Assembly (NCBI GenBank): GCA_028641055.1 | Contig: CM054058.1 | Coordinates: 498,807,919-498,871,918, forward strand | Length of the DNA: 64,000 nt | From: Alopecurus myosuroides | Lineage: Eukaryota; Streptophyta; Magnoliopsida; Poales; Poaceae | Direction: 5' to 3' | Shown here: positions 11,144 through 22,206 of the stretch, piece by piece | How the letters are laid out: every line of letters begins with the position of its first letter | Numbering within the stretch: the stretch's first letter is position 1 | Notes under the pieces: model-generated | The model's database searches: none | The model's input: the letters and a program-made list of their open reading frames with translations, nothing else | What the model was told of the DNA's origin: nothing | Translations under genes and position numbers: made by a program

Positions 11144-14100
11144 TCTATGTGGTATGTTTTGGAATAGCGAGGGTTTTTGTGACCCGGGTAAGCATCACTT
11201 TGTTCAAGAGAGTATTCGTGAAAGGAAATTGGATTTTATTGCTTTATCGGAAACATGGAGATCACATTTTGCATCCACTTTTCTTAAGCACCTAGCTTCG
11301 GGCTTGGATTTTGTGTGTTTTTGTCTACCACCAAAGGGTAGATCAGGGGGTATGTTAATTGGTATTAACTCTTTGACTATTGAGGTGAAGAACGTGGATG
11401 TTGGGGATTTTTCTGTTAAACTTTATGTCAAGTCTAAGCATGATGGTTTTGAGTGGGTTCTAGTCTCGGTTTATGGCGCTGCCCAAGATGATCTTAAACC
11501 TCAATTCTTATCAGAGCTTGTGCGTATTTGTGAAAATGAAACGCTACCTTTGTTGGTGGGTGAGGATTTTAATATAATACGAAAGCCTGAAGAGAAGAAC
11601 AATAATAATTATAATCCTAGATGGCCAGTCATGTTCAATGATATTATTCATAGTTTAGACTTGAAGGAGATTGAGCTATCAAGGAGGCAATATACATGGG
11701 CAAGTAAGAGGCCTAATGTAACTTATGAAAAGCTAGATAGGATTCTTTCTTCGGTGGAGTGGGAACAAAAATTCCCTCTAGCCACTGTTCGAGCACTGAC
11801 TAGGAATGAGTTAGATCATACACCCCTCCTTTTAGACTTTGGAGACCATGCTCATGTTGGCAACAAGAGTCGTTTTTCATTTGAGCTTTCGTGGCTTAAA
11901 ATGGAGGGTTTCTATGAGATGGTTGCCTCGGTTTGGGCTGCGGTAGTCAGAGGAGATTCTGCTATTGTGAGATGGCAGAATAAAATTAGGCATCTTAGAA
12001 GATTCTTAAAGGGATGGGCTAAGAACCAAAGTGGTACGTATAGAAAGGAGAGAGATAGATTACTTAAAATTATTGATGACCTTGATCTTAAAGCTGAGAG
12101 TGTACCTCTGTCTTTGGCCTAGAGGGATAGTCTTTGTGATGCTAATAATAGCTTATGTTCCCTTCATAGAGAAGAAGAGAGTAAGTGGGCGCAACGGGCT
12201 AAAGTTAAACATATTCAGGAGGGGGGAGATAATACGAAATATTTTCATCTAATTGCAAATGGGAAGCATCGAAAGAAATTGATTTTTCAGCTAGAGCAAT
12301 ATGAAGGAACAATCGTTGGTGAAGAGAATTTAAAAACGTATATTACTGAATATTATAAAAGGTTATTTGGACCTTCTATTCCTAATAATATCTCCTTAGT
12401 GGAGGGTATGAATCAGGATATACCGCAGCTATCCCCAGAGGAAAACGATATTCTCACTTCTGATTTCTTAGTGGAAGAAGTTTATGAGGCAATATCGCAA
12501 ATGGAACTTAATAAAGCCCATGGCCCAGATGGGTTTCCGACAGAGTTCTATAAGACCTTCTGGGAGATAATCAAATTCGTTTTTGATGGATATATTTTCC
12601 CAATTTAAGCAAGGTAATCTTCAGTTGTTTAAACTGAACTTTGGCGTTATTACTTTGCTTCCTAAGAAAGAGAATGTGATTCAGATTCAGCAGTACAGAC
12701 CTATATGCCTTCTCAATGTTAGTTTTAAGATTTTCACAAAGGTGGGTACTAATCGTATTACCCAAATTGTGAATAAGGTGGTTCGACCATCACAGTCTGC
12801 CTTCATGCCTGGGAGAAACATCTTAGAAGGAGTTGTTATCCTTCATGAAACTATTCATGAACTTAAGAAAAAGAAATTGGATGGGGTCATTTTTAAAATT
12901 CATTTTGAGAAGGCGTATGATAAGATCAAATGGCCCTTTCTCCAACAAGCTTTGCGTATGAAAGGTTTTGCACAAGAATGGTGCAAAATGATTATGCAAT
13001 TTGTTCAGGGAGGAAGTGTAGGTATTCGGGTGAATGATGATATTGGCCATTATTTCCAAACACAAAAAGGACTTAGGCAGGGAGATCCTTTATCTCCGAT
13101 CCTTTTTAATATAGTGGCAGACATGTTGGCTGTTATTATTGCTAGGGCTAAGGAAAATGGACAAATTGGGGGTCGAATTCCTAACCTAGTTGATGGAGGT
13201 TTCTCTATACTCCAGTACGCTGATGATACTATTCTTTTCTTAGAGCATGATCTTGATAAGGCTCTAAATCTTAAGTTAATTTTGTGTATCTTTGAACAAT
13301 TATCGGGTCTCAAGATGAACTTTTATAAGAGTGAAGTTTTTTGTTTTGGAAAGGCTAAGGAGGTAGAGGATCAGTACAAACAAATTTTTGGTTGTGAGTC
13401 TTGATCTTTACCTTTTAATTATTTGGGAATCCCTATCCATCACAGAAAACTGACCAATTCTTAATGGCACCCAGTAGAGAGACGTTTTGAGAACAAACTT
13501 GGGTGTTGGAAAGGTAAACTATTATCTTACGGTGACCGCTTAGTCTTGGTTAATTCAGTGTTAACTAGTTTACCCATGTTTATGCTCTCTTTTTTGGAAA
13601 TTCCAATTGGAGTTCGTAAGAGACTTGATTTTTATAGATCTCGTTTTTTCTGGCAGAGTGATGAGAATAAACGAAATTATAGATTAACAAGATGGAATAT
13701 TATATGTAGACCTAAGGATCAGGGTAGATTAGGGGTGGAAGTGCTAGAGCTGAAAAATAAGTGTTTACTTAGTAAATGGCTTTTTAAATTCTTACTGAGG
13801 ATGGTGTTTGGCAGGAATTATTGCAAAACAAATACCTTCATAGTAAATCTTTAGCTCATGTTGAAGCACAACCTAATGATTCTCCCTTTTGGAAAGGCTT
13901 GATGAAAGTAAAGGATGACTTCTTTAGTAGAGGTTCTTTTAAAATTGGTAACGGGGAGGGAACTAGATTTTGGGAAGATATTTGGTTAGGTCCAACTCCA
14001 CTCGCAGATCAATACCCTCTCTTATATAATATTGTGCAATATAAAAATGTTTCTATACATGATGTATTTCACAATGCTCCACATATTAATATTTCCTTTC

Positions 14101-14462
14101 GTATGAATTTAATAGGTAATACGTGGGATATGTGGTCTCATCTCTGTTTGCGATTGATGAATATTTCTTTGGTTGCCTCTGAGGATAATTTGCATTGGAA
14201 TTTGACACATAATGGGTTGTTCTCTGTTAAATCCATGTATGAGGATATGATGAATGGTCATGCAATATTTCTCAAAACTTATTTGTGGAAATTAAAGATC
14301 CCTCTGAAGATTAAAATTTTCATGTGGTTTTTAGATAAGAAGGTTCTGCTAACTAGAGATAATTTAGCTAGAAAAGGTTGGAAAGGTGACACACATTGTT
14401 CCTTTTGCGGGAACGAGGAATCTGTTGAACACCTTTTTATTTCTTGTCCTTTGCTAAACTAG
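11136..14462 (+). pseudogene. LINE ORF2 (endonuclease / reverse transcriptase / zf-RVT), broken
   Basis: ORF2 begins with ATG at 11136, overlapping the ORF1 stop in ATGCATAA. The endonuclease (exonuclease-endonuclease-phosphatase fold) spans about 11136-11860, with ALSETWR and a C-terminal NELDHTPLLL motif. The reverse transcriptase lies at about 12500-13400, with KAHGPDGFP, LRQGDPLSP and the catalytic QYADD near 13213-13227. A zf-RVT module ends it, with W-x-LKIPLKIKIFMW and Cys-x2-Cys...H-x4-C near 14280-14455. The chain is broken by stops at 12120, 13402 and near 13459 and by frame changes near 12590 and 13800. The product would nick target DNA and copy the LINE RNA into it (target-primed reverse transcription). 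This copy cannot make a full protein. Confidence 0.9.
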
Positions 14463-14930
14463 TGTGGCGTGTGGTTTTTTGTACTTACAATATTCCTCCC
14501 CCCCAATGTTACAAACATGTTTGTGAATTGGTTAAATGAGATCGATAAGAAGACTAAAGATAGGATAAGAATTGGAGTATCTGCTATTTGTTGGGCCATT
14601 TGGACTTGTAGGAATGATGTTGTTTTTAACAAGAAAGATGTTTTTCATGTCTTACAGGTTATCTTCAAGGCAGCACATTGGATCCAACTATGGGCTTTCC
14701 TACTACCTTCGGATTAGGGGAAGCTTATGGTGGATGGCTGCAGACGTCTCCTTACGGTGGCACAGGATTTTTTCTCCCGAGATACATGACGGCATATTAA
14801 TAGGCTTTCGTAGTTTTATTGCTGCTGTTGGTTTTACGGGAGATTACTCTTACTGTAAGGTTGTGCTCGTTGTGACCTCTATTCGCTTGTAAACCTATAC
14901 TATGATACTCAATAATTAATAAAGGTTGTG

Positions 14931-14946
14931 TGCATCACTTGATGCA
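14931..14946 (+). other. LINE 3'-terminal hairpin
   Basis: TGCATCA-CT-TGATGCA forms a perfect 7-bp stem 24 nt before the terminal A-run. The same stem recurs with a different loop in a second LINE tail at 26222-26238. Structures near the 3' end are known recognition elements for reverse transcriptase in stringent LINEs, so that is the likely role. Confidence 0.6.
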
Positions 14947-15064
14947 GAGGCCGGGGCTTACCCCATTTCTAAAAAAAACGAGTACTAGGTTGGACTCGCC
15001 CATCGCGCCCAACGCTCGCGAGAAAAAGGACTCCTCGCTCCCTCGCATTCTCACCTCGCACAGC

Positions 15065-15654
15065 TTACAACATCTCCAACAGCGGCTGTAAAATGACCCC
15101 GCGCGGGAATAACCGCCAGTTTGGCGCGTCCGCGCCTACACGCGAACTCCAGCGGTGGCGGCAAAATAGCGCGCGCAATTTTTTCGGAGGCCGTGCGCGG
15201 GGATAAGCAGCATCGCACACGCTTCAAATGGCAGAGGGCGGCGAGGGTGGCGGCCCGCGTACAGAAGGCCGCCGCTGAGGCGCAACTCGACAAGGAGGAC
15301 CCAACTCGGCAATGGGATGACGAGGATCCCCAGTGGGACGGCATGTGGCTCGAATCGGAGTACACGACCTCCGATTCCGACGGCTTCGATTGGGATGACT
15401 AGCGCGCTGTTTAGTTGAATTGATGAACTGTTTTGTTTTTAGTTTTTTTTACTGTCGTTTGGTCTTTGTAAACGCGTGTTGTTGGTTGAATGAAGTTTCT
15501 TAACCGCGCCTCAGCTGGAGCTTAGAAAACCGGCGCGTGAATTTGCCGACTCTGCTGGAAAGCTGCCGAGCGCCGCGCGTGATACAGGCGAATGCAGCGC
15601 TGCAACACGACTATACAATGCGCGATAATACAGCGTCCGTTGGAGATGCTCTTA
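15065..15654 (+). mobile_element. PIF/Harbinger-like element, 584 bp, with short coding tail
   Basis: Inverted termini CAACATCTCCAACAGCG at 15068 and, reading inward from the right end, GAGCATCTCCAACGGAC at 15651. TTA trinucleotides flank both sides (15065-15067 and 15652-15654), the PIF/Harbinger target duplication. No transposase is present. The interior has a plus-strand open frame (about 15121-15402) whose last 40 residues are acidic and Trp/Asp/Ser-rich. This looks like the end of a captured or internal gene, giving a Pack-type non-autonomous element. The termini are imperfect, so the copy is not very young. Confidence 0.7.
15121..15402 (+). CDS. Unrecognised ORF fragment in PIF-like element
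   Basis: The frame has no ATG at its left end and runs to a TAG at 15400-15402. The first half is Arg/Ala-rich and ends in a helical KAAAEAQLDKED segment. The second half is acidic with repeated Trp and Asp (WDDEDPQWDG ... DWDD). No known domain is recognised. It may be the C-terminal end of a captured host gene or of an accessory transposon protein. A start is not evident, so it is probably not translated as it stands. Confidence 0.3.
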   Translation: MARPRLHANSSGGGKIARAIFSEAVRGDKQHRTRFKWQRAARVAARVQKAAAEAQLDKEDPTRQWDDEDPQWDGMWLESEYTTSDSDGFDWDD

Positions 15655-16316
15655 GGCTTGGGCCGGCCCATTTTGGGTTTTTTTTCCTTTTTTATTTTCT
15701 TTTGTTAGAAAAAAATTCAAATAACTTAAAACAAATATTTTTTAAATGGTGAACAAAATTTAAGTTTGAACGATTCCAAAAATAAACAAAAAAAATTACA
15801 TATGAACAATTCTTAAATTTGAACAATTAATCTGAACGCTTTTTCATTTGAACAAATTTAAAATTTGAACAGTTTTTTATCCGAACAAATTTTAAATTTG
15901 AAAGAATATAACCGAAAACAATAGTGAACCAAAATTTTCGGTGAACGAAAGCTAACAGTGAACAAAAAAAATTGGTGAACCAAAAATAATAGTAAACCAA
16001 AATTTTCGGTGCACAAAAAAAAGATTAATAAAAAAATTGCGAAACAAAATTTTCGGTCAATCAAAATGGTTTTAAATTTGAAAATGGTTCCGATTTTAAA
16101 ACTAGTTTCAAACTAAAAATGGCTCAATTTATAAAAAAGTTCCACACTTGAAAAAAGTTCGGTAAAATAAAAACGAGAAAATGATTCAGATTTTAAAAAA
16201 ATCAAAAACAATTTTTTTTCAAATAAAGGAAAAAAGAAAATTAAAAAGAAACAGAAAAAGGAATAAAACCCGAAAAAGAAAAACAGAAAAATAGAATTTA
16301 TCCTTAGACAAAGCAT
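15655..16316. repeat. AT-rich low-complexity repeat DNA
   Basis: Dominated by variants of AAATTTGAAC, GAACAAATTT and GTGAACCAAAATTTTCGG in both orientations. No coding content. Such stretches are common in the non-coding interiors of Triticeae DNA transposons, but no boundaries are visible. Confidence 0.6.
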
Positions 16317-17240
16317 TGTTGTTTTATCCCTAATGGCAACAACACATCCCCATCTGTCGTGTTTCTGTCACTCAAGCACAGATGAAAGGGAGACATGAAC
16401 CCACTATCGATCATAAATACTCCTTCTTGGAGTTACAAGTATCAACTTGGCCAGAGAATCTACTAGGAACGGAGAGCATGCAAGATCACAAATAACATAA
16501 ACATGATAGATATATAATCAACTTGACATAGCATTCAATATTCTTCGGATCCCAGCAAACACAACATGTAGCATTATAGATAGATGATCTTGATCATGTT
16601 AGGCAGCTCATAATATCTAAACATGGTGGCATAAAGACAACCATATAGCTACTGCTATGGACCCGTTGTCCAAGGTTGAACTACTCACGCATCACTCCGG
16701 AGGCCGACATGGTGATGTAGATCCCTCCAGTGATGATTTCCCCTCTCGACAGGGTGCCGGAGAGATCTTCAGAACCCCCCCCCCCGCCCCAAACTAGGGT
16801 TGACGATGACGGCGGCTATGAAACTTTTTGTGGATGGAGGTTCGTGTATTTAGGGTTTTCCCGAGAAGGAGTATATATAGGCGAAAGGGAGATGTCGGTG
16901 GGCACCCGAGGGGCCCACACCACGTGGCGGCGCGACCAAGGGGGGCGCCGCCCTATGGTGTGGCCACCTGGTGCCCCCCACCGGGTCTCCTTCGGACTCC
17001 GTGTACGTGACAACAAAATAGACCCTAGGATTTTGTTTCGTCCAATTCCGAGAATATTTCCAGAACAACTTTTCTGAAACCAAAAACAACAGAAAACAGA
17101 AACTGGCGTTGTGGCATCTTGTTAATAGGTTAGTCCCAGGAAATCCATAAAAATGATATAAAGTGTATAGAAAACATGTAGCAATTGACATGAAAATAAC
17201 ATGAAACATCAGAAATTATAGATACATTTGAGACGTATCA
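16317..17240 (-). repeat. LTR-like repeat, TGATACGTCTC family, about 0.92 kb
   Basis: Read on the minus strand it begins TGATACGTCTC (17240 downward), a terminus I recognise from a very common Triticeae LTR-type family. The plus-strand left edge is TGTTGTTTTATCCC. It contains a C-run at about 16777-16790 and a GC-rich block at 16880-16990. Flanking 5-mers differ (AGCAT and ACTAC), so it is not a clean solo LTR with its target duplication. The element it belonged to cannot be named with certainty. Confidence 0.55.
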
Positions 17241-18360
17241 ACTACAAGTATAAGATGCTAGACTCAATGATCAAATGGCGCGGATCAACATCAACTTGGC
17301 TAATAATGCTAACTGCCATCAATCATACTCATCCTTACACCGAGCAAGATGTTCGTCAAGATCAAGGCGCTCAAATGAAAAACCTCATGCTCATCATCTA
17401 GCTCGTCGCCATGATCGTCATCCTCACATGGAAAATGGTGGACTTCACCAGCAAGAGCATGAACCACCACCATCTCCGCAATCTTCTCGATGAAATGTGT
17501 ATAATGATAGCTCGCCACCTTCAACCCCTCGACAACGAAAAGTACGTGATGACCCTCTTCAACACCCTCCTGGAAGACCGGATCTTCGTCAACATCATCC
17601 ACCACCTCCTCAAAGCTCCGCAAATGACTATGGTTACAATGACTTCCGTGTTTGCCCACATAGAAGGCCTACAAGGCACAATGCGCGTCGCCCCCATAAT
17701 GACCGCCAAGAGCAAGACCTTCCTTAACACCTTCGCAGTGAGAAAGAGCGTCCTCAACACCACATCATGACTATGATGATAGTGAGTGTCGTGAAACTAG
17801 ACTACACCATCATCGAAATGAGGCTCCTCAAGGTGGACACCAACAACGTAATGACAATTCTCCACATGATCTTCCACCTCCAATCTAGGATGAGGACCCT
17901 AGTGAGCGCAACATCGACAAAATAACGACAATGATGTACATTCCATCCGCACCCAAGTCCCTAAGTTCATTGGTTAAAATGATCCGGAAGAATTCTTTCT
18001 TGGGCTCCCAAAATCGACAAGATCTTCCACGTCAACAAGTATAGTGATGTAAATATGGTCGCTATGGTTTCTCTCAAATTCAATGGCTAAGCCCTCTTGT
18101 GGTGGGATAAACTCTAAGCTCAAAGAATTCAAAACTGCATACCACCCATCAACACTTGGAATGAGATGAAAGAGTGCATGCATTGCACGCTTCGTTCCTC
18201 CTTACTACAAGTGTGACCTTTTCAAAAAGCTACAGATTTCTGGAGAGAATCCCGCAATTATGCGAATCAGTATGAAGCCTTACCCCTTTGTTTCGTTCAA
18301 TTTAGAGGAGAACTTCCACTGCTGGACAAACAACCTTTGGGGAAAAAAGAGAAGAAAATA
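17241..18360 (+). pseudogene. Decayed Ty3/Gypsy gag fragment
   Basis: Plus strand. Translation in shifting frames between about 17940 and 18240 gives the Retrotrans_gag pattern: PKFIG, a segment like ALLWWDKL, then INTWNEMKECMHARFVPPYY and CDLFKKLQ. In intact plant Gypsy elements this capsid region reads ...ALIWWEQL...ARFVP.HY. It is interrupted by several stops and frame changes, and no CCHC, protease or pol follows. 17276-17940 upstream is a basic, His/Arg/Pro-rich region typical of the poorly conserved Gag N-terminus. Confidence 0.65.
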
Positions 18361-18988
18361 ACACCGCTATATGTACGTTTCTTTCACTAACCTTTCTTGC
18401 GACCAAGATGAGGTAAAGGTAGGGTTCCGCCGCTGCTTCCATTGCTCCACCGCCGTTGGCCCAGCTTTTGCCCCCTATGTCGCTCCCTTCTCCAACCGTG
18501 GTCGCTCCGCCCGGACCAGCCTATCGTCGGCTTAATTTTCACGCGAGCTCGCTGTTCCCCGGCGCCCGAATCCGTCCACGGCATCAATGACGCCCACCCT
18601 CCGACACCGTCCTCCCCAGCAAGATCGTTAGTGATTGTGAAAAAATGAAATTTCAGATTGCTCTTATGCATGTTTTATATGCAGTTCAATGGATCATCAT
18701 AGCATCGTTTTGGATAGATTGATTTAGTGAGTGAAAGGTTCTTGAAGATACATTTAGTTCATTAGATGAGAAAATTGTTTGTTAGACCTTAGATGTCGAA
18801 GCATTGATTGGTTGGCCTATAAGCAGTGATGATGATAATCGATTGATTAGTTGGTCTATAAGAATCTTTCTTCTAGGAAAGATGGCAGATGTCCTGCTAT
18901 CCCTATGTGTTTTTCTTCAGTTTCCTAATCTGCTAGTCCGTTTCTAGCATGTAACCTATTATCTTTGAATTTTCATTTTTATTTGTTT
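18361..18988. other. Unassigned repeat-like DNA
   Basis: A GC-rich block (18410-18640) followed by AT-rich sequence containing an imperfect direct repeat around GATTGATTAGTTGG / GCATTGATTGGTTGG (about 18795 and 18840). No gene, terminus or RNA is recognised. Confidence 0.4.
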
Positions 18989-20560
18989 TAACATGTATTT
19001 TTTACGAGAAACCAGTAAGATTTAATCGCTTTATTTAGTGCACATATAAAATCTAGAGGCATTATAGACATCTCACAACTCAACACGGCTCGAAACAGGC
19101 TTTCGCCCCGCTTTATAAATAAAGCCACAACGGCCCAACCGAGACAAAGTGATGGGGTTACCCTCTTGCAAAGCAGATCAAAAGATAAACAGAGAAAACA
19201 CCGGAAAGCCAAAATTGCCACCGATGACAACAGGACTAAGCGTACAGCTACAGGAACTCCACGACAAAACCTCCAAGAAGGAAACAACGCCTACCGCCGC
19301 CATTGTCGAGACCGAAGGTCTAGTTTTTCACCCGGAGTCCTCACGCGGCAAAAGTAGCCACAACAGCGCCCCCAAGAGGGTTACGACACCCGCATGCATC
19401 ACCGTCGTCGGCACCGGAGCGCTGGGATTTCGCCCGGAAAAACCTTCGCCCAATCTAGTAACTCAGACCGCCCCCGTCATCGGGTCCGGCTCCCAACCCA
19501 CGATCCGGGAGCTGCCAATACCGAAGCCGTCAGCACCACCAGGGACACCCGCCATCCGCTTCCCGCCAGCCACCTAGTCCGGGAATGGATCATCACAACC
19601 GCCACGTCGCTCGCCGTAGAAACGCCCGCGCAGTCCACCTTCCAGGGACCCTCGCCGTAGTCCCCGGCTTACGCGACCTCAACCCGAGGAACCAACAACA
19701 CCGTAACGTGAGGACATCGTGTCGGGTGGGAACGCCGACGGCTGATCCAGGCCCGCGAGGGCGAGCGCCACCACAACCGATAGGAGGAGATCCCGTCTTC
19801 CACCGCCAAAATCAGTCGCCGTCCTGAGGTAGCAGGGCTGGTCAGCCCAGATCAGGCCCGAATCGATGGATCAGGTCCAGCTCAGCCCGACTAGCCCCGC
19901 CGCCATCCTGCAGCAGCCCGATCACAACAGCCATCACCCCTGCGGAAGGCTCCAGACATCACACAAGGTTCCTCAGAGATCAGATCGGCCCCAAAAGGCT
20001 CGGATCTGGGCCGGGACGCCATGGCCAAGCCCTTCCACCATCATCCACAGCCACCCACCTCCCCATCGTCACCGATGCAGGTCCACCGTCGCCAGGCGCA
20101 CCAGCCATCAAGCACAGGTCGCTGCCATCTAAGGAGGCAGACAACCACGGTCACCGCAACCTGAGCCCGCGTCCGGGACCGGCGTCCGCCGCCACCATTG
20201 TAGCGCAGAACCACCACGAAGCGTCCACGCCGTCGGAGCCCGACCGCGCCGGTGCCCCCCTCGGCCAGCACGCCGCCCCCGACTGCCACCACGGCCTGTG
20301 CCCCCATCACCATGCGAGGGAAAAAAAGAGGGCCCGCCTCCGCCGGCACCGCGTTTCCCGGCGGCGCACGCCGACGGTGGTAGAGGAGGAAGGGCAGGGG
20401 GGAGGATGGGAGAGCAGGGGTGGAGGGCACCGCCTCGTCGCTCGCGGGAGTGACACATACGACGAGGGTTTCGCTCCTTCTGCAATTACTACCGGCGAGT
20501 TTAGCAATTCTTCCGCAACTCAACACAACAAATAAGGCAAAACTTCGGAAGCAGAAAATA
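18989..20560 (-). repeat. Retroposon-like non-coding DNA, minus strand (tentative)
   Basis: On the minus strand the left edge reads ...TGGTTTCTCGTAAAAAA, with an AATAAAG motif about 30 nt upstream, like a LINE or retroposon 3' end. The body (19150-20530) is GC-rich and proline/arginine-rich in all frames with no recognisable domain. No target duplication was found around the T-run. The retroposon reading is therefore tentative. Confidence 0.3.
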
Positions 20561-21041
20561 AGTCTCCTGGCAGTATATAGGAGCTTCTACATACCACAGT
20601 TCCTCCCTACCAAAATCCATAAGCCGGTTAATGCATAAGCATAAGCCCAAAAGAAGTCACATATTGTGTTAAGAAATCATCTCTTAACCATAAGAAGATA
20701 AGTCTACTTTTTTTCTCACTCTCCTCCATCTCGCAATCTCCAACAACGCTGGTTCATGCTCTAAGATGATTCTGACCTTCCCATATGTCGGAATTGGCCG
20801 TTGCACATGGTTATGATAATTTGTTGCGATCTCTTTATTCTCGACCAACACTCAGAACAAACGATCCGATGATAAGGTGCATGATATCAAATTTTTTTGT
20901 GAGCAGATATATAATTTCTCTTTGCACCAGACAAACAAATTATTAGTAATACATACTGAATTTTTTCAGATCCATATGAGTAAATCTTGGCAGAGTGAGA
21001 CCATACTAGACTTGTTCTGCCCTACTCCAGATGAACTAATT
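20561..21041. other. Intergenic DNA downstream of the GST gene
   Basis: Ordinary composition with no gene. A small perfect inverted repeat (GTTAAGA...TCTTAAC, about 20669-20689) is the only structure seen. The last 70 bp align with sequence downstream of the second GST copy and belong to the duplicated GST unit, probably its 3' UTR. Confidence 0.5.
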
Positions 21042-21752
21042 TTACTTGGCAGCCGCCGCAGCAGCCGAAGCCCAGATAGCCCGCAGCTTCCCGGCGTACT
21101 CCACCACGCTTTGAATTGGGGACGCCGCCTCCTTGGCGGCCTCCGTCTCAAGGAATCTCCCAGCCCAGGCGGCCAAGCGCGGCGTCCTGCCGGCGTCGAT
21201 GACGGTCACACCTAACATCTGGCGTAAGGCCTCGAGCCAGAATAGGTGGCATCCCAGCGCGAGGTCGAGGTACCCGACGGTGTCGCCGGCGAAGAAGGCC
21301 TTGCCGCCAGAGCAGTCGGCGAAGGCGTCCTCCAAGCGCCTGACCGCCGCGAGCGCGGTGTCGAGGCTCTCCGATCTATCCTCCTCCGCGGTGGCTCGCA
21401 GGATGCTTAGCACAGCGGTGACCAACTTGTCGTCAACGTAGGCGGCCCAGAAGCGGGCGACGGCGCGGGCGTGCGGGTCGGCGGGGAGGAGCCGGGCGGC
21501 GCCGGGCCAAACCTCGTCGACGTACTCGACGATGGCGAGCGACTCGCAGACGGGCCTGCCGGCGTGGATGAGCACCGGGACCTTCTTGCGCACCGGGTTG
21601 GAGGCGAGGAGGAGGTCGCCCTTGTGGAACACGTCCTGCTCCAGGTTCTCGTAGCTCACGCCCTTGACGTGCAGCGCCATGCACACCCGGACCGCGAACG
21701 GGCTCACCACCGTGCCCAGCAGCTTGACGTCGTCTCCTTCGCCGCCGGCCAT
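21042..21752 (-). CDS. Tau-class glutathione S-transferase, intact
   Basis: 236 aa from ATG at 21752 (MAGGEGDDVK). The thioredoxin-like N-terminal domain (about residues 8-85) has the tau motif VVSPFAVRV with the likely catalytic Ser, then KKVPVLIH and the glutathione-site ESLAIVEYVDE. The all-helical C-terminal domain (about 95-225) contains ARFWAAYVDDK, FFAGDTVGYLDLALGC and the hydrophobic substrate pocket. Tau GSTs conjugate glutathione to electrophilic xenobiotics and oxidised lipids in the cytosol and are commonly stress- and herbicide-induced. The length is normal for the class. The frame is continuous across the place where most tau genes have their single intron. An inverted TGACG palindrome lies about 155 bp upstream. 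A damaged paralogue lies 4.6 kb away in the same orientation. Confidence 0.93.
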   Translation of the reverse strand: MAGGEGDDVKLLGTVVSPFAVRVCMALHVKGVSYENLEQDVFHKGDLLLASNPVRKKVPVLIHAGRPVCESLAIVEYVDEVWPGAARLLPADPHARAVARFWAAYVDDKLVTAVLSILRATAEEDRSESLDTALAAVRRLEDAFADCSGGKAFFAGDTVGYLDLALGCHLFWLEALRQMLGVTVIDAGRTPRLAAWAGRFLETEAAKEAASPIQSVVEYAGKLRAIWASAAAAAAK

Positions 21753-21788
21753 CGCTGTCGGCCGATCGATCTCTTCCTTTCGTACCAA

Positions 21789-21799
21789 TTATATATGTA
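21789..21799 (-). promoter_or_regulatory. Possible TATA box of the GST gene
   Basis: The minus strand reads ACATATATAATT about 40 nt before the ATG. A TATA box here would give a very short leader, so it may not be the real one. The damaged second GST copy lacks this stretch. Confidence 0.3.
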
Positions 21800-21908
21800 G
21801 AAAACTATTTGCTCTCCCCACCCGTGTGTGCTCTCAACTCAATTTGTAAATGCTTGCACGGAAGCTCTCAGCCCGTCAGCCACCGGAATAGAAAGTTGAC
21901 TAGCTTGG

Positions 21909-21922
21909 CGTCACACATGACG
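21909..21922. promoter_or_regulatory. Inverted TGACG palindrome upstream of GST copy 1
   Basis: CGTCA-CACA-TGACG, two TGACG cores in opposite orientation with a 4-bp spacer, about 155 bp before the ATG. TGACG is the core bound by TGA-type bZIP factors in as-1/ocs elements, which drive many tau GST promoters. The same 14 bp is kept upstream of the second copy at 27232-27245. Confidence 0.5.
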
Positions 21923-22206
21923 CGCTTCAGAAGAAAGGTTCTGTCCGCGATTCCACTTCACCGGTGGCCACGTCAAACTGATAATTTCACAGTGGGTATA
22001 GCGAGTTTGAGAAAACTATTTTTTTAGTGCCACATTGTCACTGTGAGCTATTTTTTTGGATGATTAACCACAATTGGCATGAAAGTAAAAAAATTGTTTT
22101 CTGTCGTGGGGACAAGACAATTAAACACTTATTTTGTGTGTGCAAATTTGCTAATTCTAATTGTTCAATCGTCCAAATAGGGTCCACCTTATATCCACCA
22201 ACAAGC

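Larger units (their letters stand above)
9956..14978 (+). mobile_element. LINE (non-LTR retrotransposon, L1-like), decayed
   Basis: Plus-strand element with an ORF1 remnant, an ORF2 remnant (endonuclease, reverse transcriptase, zf-RVT), a short 3' UTR with a hairpin, and a terminal A8 run at 14971-14978. The 3' end is exact. The 5' end is uncertain and probably truncated, since ORF1 lacks the zinc-knuckle region usual in plant LINEs. No target duplication matching the sequence after the A-run (CGAGTACTAGG) was found upstream. ORF2 has at least three in-frame stops and two frameshifts, so this copy is dead. Confidence 0.88.

Noticed and set aside
16317..17240. Solo LTR with target duplication
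   Set aside because: The flanking 5-mers AGCAT and ACTAC differ, so a clean solo LTR is not supported.
19149..20526. Long Pro/Arg/Ala-rich frames on both strands
   Set aside because: GC-rich repeat DNA with frames open on both strands and no recognisable domain.
21133..21800. Plus-strand open frames opposite the GST gene
   Set aside because: Antisense frames in GC-rich coding DNA. The minus-strand GST accounts for the conservation.
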